A stretch of DNA of 41,814 nt from contig JAQMWT010000321.1 of assembly GCA_029834535.1 (NCBI GenBank), positions 1 to 41,814 on the forward strand, written 5' to 3'. Below the pieces are notes generated by a model. The model was not told the DNA's origin, searched no databases, and worked only from the letters and a program-made list of their open reading frames with translations. The position numbers and the translations under genes are program-made. The stretch's first letter is position 1. Each line of letters opens with the position of its first letter. Source of the stretch: Chrysophaeum taylorii. Lineage: Eukaryota > Sar > Pelagophyceae > Pelagomonadales > Pelagomonadaceae. Of the stretch, positions 37,612-41,814 are shown in pieces.

Positions 37612-38598
37612 ACGGCTCCGCCGGGTAGAGGGCAACAGTCTCAGAGAGCGAACCCTAGCCAGCGCAATGATGGTGCCGCCGCTCAGTGGCTTGAAGTGCT
37701 TGGTGAAGATCAGGATGACACTAAGCAAGCGGACTACTGCACTGTGCAGTATTCTGAGCTCACGGAGGGCAACGTGTATGACGATGACGAGGCTGGGGGC
37801 GATGATGATAGCATCTCTGCAGAAGGCTATTCCCCTGGTGACCGCATGGAACCTCTTTCCTTTTTGGTCATCACTGAAGACGCATGGGTGGAGGAGCAGG
37901 GGCAAAGTACCGAAGTGACTGGAGTTGCATCTAGAGTTCCCTCGGAAGACGAAGATAATCGTGGCGAACTGGGGTATACGATTGTTCGTGTCGGACAAGA
38001 TACCTTGGTTGCCATGGATATAGTGCCACCGAGGGACGACTGTGCCGAGCGTTATGCCGCTCACCCTTCCATCTCTTCGGATTTCGAGAGTTTCTGCCCT
38101 CAGACTGCGTTGAATACCACTCAGGATCCCGACCATCGTGACAATAAAGCCGTAAGGTACGATGGCACGAGATCCGCCTCTTTGACGTATGTGCCTGTGG
38201 CTATCTCTTCGCTAGATGGTTCGAAATATTCCATCATCGCTGCCGGTTTGGATGGCATGGCTGATTCCCCCTACATCGATCACCGCTTGTATCGCAAACT
38301 TGATCGTGACGGCAAAATCATCTATCGTCAGCCACTCCCTACGATTCGTACTCTGAATGGGTCAGGAGGTTCGGGAGCTGCTATTCGAGAATGGGTCATT
38401 CTCCGGATCTCCTTGGTGCCGACGACATCCATGCTGCTCATGTTCTTCGTTGGTCAAACGAATGGGCAGTTACTATTAGGAGCACGAGAATTACGACTCT
38501 TGGGTACGATTTTGGATTATGCGACAGAGAGAGCTATTTTTCGGCGTTCTGAAGTGACCATTGGAGTTCTCAAGAATCGGACTTCCGCCTCGCCATAA
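37612..38598 (+). pseudogene. Retropepsin-like protease region (element 2)
   Basis: The open frame continues from the TAG at 37609 to TAA at 38596. The first 150 residues are acidic. The segment AAGLDGMADSPYIDHRLYRK occupies the place of the protease active site (family DTG/DSG-A-x-x-S-x-I), but the catalytic triplet reads DGM, and LLGARELRLLGTILDYATE matches the ILGxDxLxxxxxxIDY segment near the C-terminus of retropepsins. Between them lie typical beta-strand alternations. The active-site substitution suggests loss of activity, or a divergent protease. Confidence 0.6.
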
Positions 38599-38652
38599 GA
38601 CCAGCATGGAATTGTCCTTTACAATGATGCATTCGATGCGACCCCGCAGGTA

Positions 38653-40368
38653 GTGCAGATGTTCCCGACAGCTAAGCTTGCTGTGCAATACGGGAATATC
38701 CAAACTTGGACGCCAGTTGGTAAACCGTGGAGTTATGACAGTCTATTGCGGTCTATTCGTATCAGAGCGAGTCACCATCACGTTCCTCGCGGTGATCAGA
38801 CTGCTGAAAAAGCTGAAGACCAACTTACATGCCCTGCAGACGAGGAAGATATCATCCCTCATTTCGCGTACGTGACGAGTACTCGATTTCTTATTCCAAG
38901 CCAACCGTACTTCTTGGAGATGGAGTGCGATGTGCCGCTGGAAAAGGGTCACGTATTCCGACCTCATCGGTCACTCCTCCAAGATCTCCGCCTTGTACCT
39001 GGTTCCTATTCATCGTATTGCGCTGACAAGCCCAACGAAGTTCATGTGGCTGTGGAGCACATTGGTGACGAACCCATTGGTATCGACCCCGAAGTCCCGG
39101 TGGTCGAAGGCGAGATCTTGCCGCATGAAGGATGTGTCATCATGCAGCTAGAAGCCACTGATGACGTGTGTCATGCAACTCTTACGGCTGCTGTTGACGA
39201 CAATGAAGTCGAGGAGGATGTCTTGAGTGACAGACCTCCTCCTCAGCCACCTCCAGATGAAGAAGTGAAAAAAACACCAGAGATGGAGATGGAGGCGACT
39301 GCTAAGGAGCTGCTATCTAAGCACGCCTCCTTGGTTTGGATACCCATCACCTACACCTTTGTCGTCGTCTACTTTGCTGGCGCTGGAGGATCAACGTTGG
39401 GTATCCGGCGATGCAATGAGCTATATGGCAGTTCATTTCGCATTGTCCTGGCTTTGGATGCTTGTCCTCAAGCCCGAGCCACCTTTGAGCTCAATTTTTC
39501 CGAAAGATTCCCTATGTTTTTGCATGAGTCGGGGAATCTCATCGTCGTCATATACGACTTGGTGTTGTCGTATTTACACTCAGATTTTTGGAAGCACTCT
39601 TATTTTCACGCCAGTCCGCCGTGTATCTATGGATCGACTGCCAATTTGCACTACAGGGACGCACGCTGGTCGCTACTATTACTTCTTGGGTCCTGCGTCA
39701 CTTCCGCAACGCACCTTATGTGATGGACGATGGACGCTCGAGCAGGAACCATCAGTGATCCCTTTGTGCATCACCAATTTTATGTGCCGCGTATTGTTGA
39801 TTTTTATAGTATCACACCAGAGTTGCTGTGCTCGCGCACGCGCCTACTTGCGTGCAATTCTCGCTTGAACCCGCCTTTATTGTCGCGTGTACCACCGAAT
39901 TTAAGGGACCGTTTTGGGCCAGCGTTGGGATTTACAGGTGGTCACCCGCTCATTATAGTGAACAGTTTCTCATCTACGCGCCCGGCTATCGGCCGTGCCT
40001 TCACGGTGACGCGCAATAAGCTCCACCTAGGACCTCATTTCTCGAACACCGGTCCACTCACGTTGCAGATGCACCAGGAAATTATGACCGTTCCTGCTAC
40101 ATGGCAATGGGGTGCGACAGTTTCAGAGACAGCAGCTATGAAGATGCTTGGCAGTATGGTGCCACCCGCGACTATGACGCGGATTGCGCTAGCAGTGCAC
40201 AATTCGTTTGGCCCTTCACTTCGAAATTTGGGTAAGTTGCGGAATATTGCGACGACTACGCTAGCCCAACCTGATCACCATATTCTACGGTTTTCACCTA
40301 TTGCTGTAGAGCGCGCCTTCAACGCTCGACCCTGCCACTCGAAGTGTATCATGGATTGCGCCCGATGA
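38653..40368 (+). pseudogene. C5-cytosine DNA methyltransferase carried by a retroelement (element 2)
   Basis: After an acidic linker, motif I (FAGAGGSTLGIRRC, 39373-39414) begins a DNA cytosine-5 methyltransferase. It binds SAM and is followed by the motif II/III-like VLALDACPQARATFELNF. Motif IV is HASPPCIYGSTAN, with the catalytic Cys codon at 39622. Motif VI is read in the third frame as PYVMDDGR, where the family has ENV, so it is mutated, and the first frame meets TGA at 39721. Motif VIII (SRTRLLACNSR, near 39832) resembles the family QxRxR. After a target-recognition segment, motif IX (GPLTLQM) and X (GSMVPPATMTRIAL) complete the enzyme. Two compensating frameshifts around 39640-39740 make it a pseudogene. 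Zinc or chromatin-reader domains are not seen. Confidence 0.85.
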
Positions 40369-40539
40369 ACTCTATTCTCCTTCTCCGCGAGTCCTGCAGT
40401 CCATGCAGCCCATGCTCTGCCCCCACCACCCCGCCACCACCTTCATTACATCGCCAGGGACGGCTTCATCTTTTGCAGGGGCACCGTCGCCACTGCTGTT
40501 ATGCAGAGCAACCAAGTTGATAACCAGCTGAAGAAGAAG

Positions 40540-41190
40540 GCACCGCGAAAGAGCGACCAGCGTATTTCAATACGTACGACGTTCCGTGGGCGGACGCGCC
40601 TCACGACGAACATGGTCAACCTTTACCGGTGATGCCTCCTCATTTAGCGGGTCAGGAGAAAGAAAGGTGCTGAGCCTGGCACTTCCAATGCTTCACAGAG
40701 CAGCACTGTCGCCTACGGCGCCTCAATGCATTGCTCAAGGATGATAGCTGGCCGAGTGTGAGCATGGCTGACGCGTTGATGTTTCTCATTGACATTTTGT
40801 CGTTCCAGTTTGGATATTCGTTGGGGCTATCACAATTTACGATTGTCGCTAGATGCACAAGATGTGTCACCTCACCACTTCACTCTAGGCCCTCTGGAGC
40901 GTACAGCTACATGCGTCTACCTTTGGGAGTCAAACCAGCCGGAAGTTTGTTTTGCAAGCAGTTGAACACTGACTTGTCGAAATGGCTATCTCGTGATCTC
41001 GTGGCATATATCGACGAATATTCTCGCCGGTCACGCAGCATACAAGATCACTCAACTTGCAAGTGCCTTGGCAGTTATTCCCATCTCGCCTTGTAAGGGG
41101 TACAGCGCCAAGATCAGAAGATTCATTTTATGCAAGAAGTCATTGAGTTTGTTGGGTCATTTATCTACCCCGAAAAGCCCCGAAAAAACG
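40540..41190 (+). pseudogene. Reverse transcriptase remnant with internal deletion (element 2)
   Basis: The segment YDVPWADAPHDEHGQPLP near 40590 matches DVPWKDAPRDADGVPLP at the start of RT in element 1. About 350 bp are then missing: near 40665 the sequence jumps to EPGTSNA, the equivalent of EAGTSNA, about 120 residues further on. The palm region follows in the 40731 frame (DDSWPSVSMADALMFL, LPLGVKPAGSLFCKQL, DLVAYIDE). The catalytic FVDD of element 1 is YIDE here. A further frameshift and the block near FVGSFIY/PEKP end the similarity at about 41190. Not functional. Confidence 0.85.
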
Positions 41191-41814
41191 GGACATCGGC
41201 CAGACCGGGTGGGGGGTCGAAACCGAACCCGAAAAGGGGGTGGAAAGTTAGGGAGGGGCCTGCCACGGGGGAACGGAGTCTTCGCTTCCATCATCACCGA
41301 GGTCTTTACGGAGCCATCAGCAAACACATGCCAATTCCTGGCACTATTGTCGGATGCTGGACCCTCATCGAGCATTGAAGTGGCGTGCGTGCGCGGCTAC
41401 GCAGTGCGGGGCGGTGCGTGGCGGGGGCGGTGGCGCAATGCGTCGCGGGGTGCGCGTGCGCGGCCTTTCCTTGGCATGAGGGGGCTTTTTGCCCGGCCGT
41501 TATGTATAATGAATTTTTGGCGAACATGTTTCGAGCCATTAGCACAACTGACTTTGCCGGACGTAAAATTCACGTGGGGCGAAAGAGTGTCATGGGTAAG
41601 CTTGGGATGCCATCATCGAGGCTATTGTCCCTGGATCGACGCAAAAACCGTTACTTCGAAAAAAAAAAAAAAAAAAAAAAAAGAAAAACTTCGAAAAAAA
41701 AAAAAAAAAAAAAGGGCGTCTATCTCCTGATTATTTCTTTGTTAACACCTTGTTACATTCGAAGCAAAAACAACCTGGTGCTATTTCCGCGCATGGGTTT
41801 GGGTGCTTCCTATT
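41191..41814. other. Unassigned sequence downstream of element 2
   Basis: Similarity to the Gypsy element stops near 41190. The following 600 bp have no recognisable coding sequence. Part is G-rich (about 41205-41260 and 41400-41460), followed by two poly(A) runs and an AT-rich end. It could be the 3' end of another retroelement or a processed insertion, but this is not demonstrated. Confidence 0.5.
41654..41713 (+). repeat. Two poly(A) tracts, each preceded by ACTTCG
   Basis: A24 at 41659-41682 and A20 at 41694-41713 are each introduced by ACTTCG (41653 and 41688). The duplication of ACTTCG-A(n) suggests slippage, or two tandem A-tailed ends. Confidence 0.85.

Larger units (their letters stand above)
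35584..41190 (+). mobile_element. Ty3/Gypsy-like retroelement copy 2, decayed, with Gag-protease-methyltransferase-RT order
   Basis: Plus-strand order is Gag with zinc knuckle, a protease-like region, a long linker, a C5-cytosine methyltransferase, then the start of RT. The first 4 kb stays in one frame with four in-frame stops (36175, 36994, 37609, 38596). Frameshifts appear within the methyltransferase, an internal deletion removes the first part of RT, and the copy ends inside RT near 41190, so RNase H and integrase are absent. It is clearly of the same family as element 1: the methyltransferase C-terminus and RT align at the protein level. The two copies point outward from the host gene island. 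Base composition is lower in GC than the neighbouring genes. Confidence 0.9.

Noticed and set aside
35584..38598. Stop-codon reassignment to explain the in-frame stops in Gag
   Set aside because: Host genes in the window use TAA, TAG and TGA as normal stops, and the element has other signs of decay (frameshifts, deletion).
1..41814. CRISPR arrays, rRNA, tRNA genes or bacterial operons
   Set aside because: No repeat-spacer array, no recognisable rRNA or tRNA B-box by eye, and gene content and introns are eukaryotic.

Overview
The window is nuclear DNA of a eukaryotic microbe with a compact, GC-rich genome. The evidence is: (i) eukaryote-only proteins (a KIF6-type kinesin, a DENN protein, a calpain, an NSE2-type SP-RING protein, a DNAAF11/LRRC6 axonemal dynein assembly factor); (ii) very short spliceosomal introns that I could place by reading frame and protein homology (72, 53, 43 and 74 nt); (iii) Ty3/Gypsy-like retroelements at both ends. 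KIF6 and DNAAF11 imply a flagellated cell. The thiamine-phosphate synthase-like protein begins with a signal peptide followed by Phe, which resembles a targeting signal for a plastid of secondary origin. A photosynthetic flagellate, perhaps a stramenopile alga, fits best, but the species and phylum are guesses.

Layout. 1-4560 (minus): a 5'-truncated Gypsy-like element whose readable order is DNA cytosine methyltransferase (C-terminal part), reverse transcriptase/RNase H, integrase, then an extra C-terminal domain. 4561-5370: non-coding, with a 69-bp tandem repeat. 5371-34534: an island of host genes, mostly intronless and alternating in strand, many in head-to-head pairs with short shared promoters: glycosyltransferase / membrane protein; ThiE-like; YbaK-EMAPII fusion / KIF6 kinesin; TPR protein / DENN protein, then a methyltransferase; FSH1-type hydrolase; GRF-calpain-UIM protein; a degraded armadillo-repeat fragment; METTL21-like methyltransferase / MFSD5-like transporter; flavin monooxygenase / DNAAF11; a 28-copy 14-bp minisatellite; macrodomain protein; IQ-WW-SAM-FKBP protein; NSE2-like SUMO ligase. 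35584-41190 (plus): a second, decayed element of the same family, with Gag, a protease-like region, a nearly full-length cytosine-5 methyltransferase and a deleted RT. 41191-41814: unassigned sequence with two poly(A) runs.

The most interesting system is the Gypsy-like retrotransposon family that carries its own cytosine-5 DNA methyltransferase directly upstream of RT. Both copies here keep that order although they differ in sequence and decay, so it looks like a feature of the lineage and not a chance insertion. Of the host genes, three multidomain proteins stand out: a zf-GRF-calpain with four ubiquitin-interacting motifs and an altered active-site motif, a trans-editing (YbaK) domain fused to an EMAPII tRNA-binding domain, and an IQ-WW-IQ-WW-SAM-FKBP protein. 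Several promoters share an AAACCCT (telo-box-like) motif.
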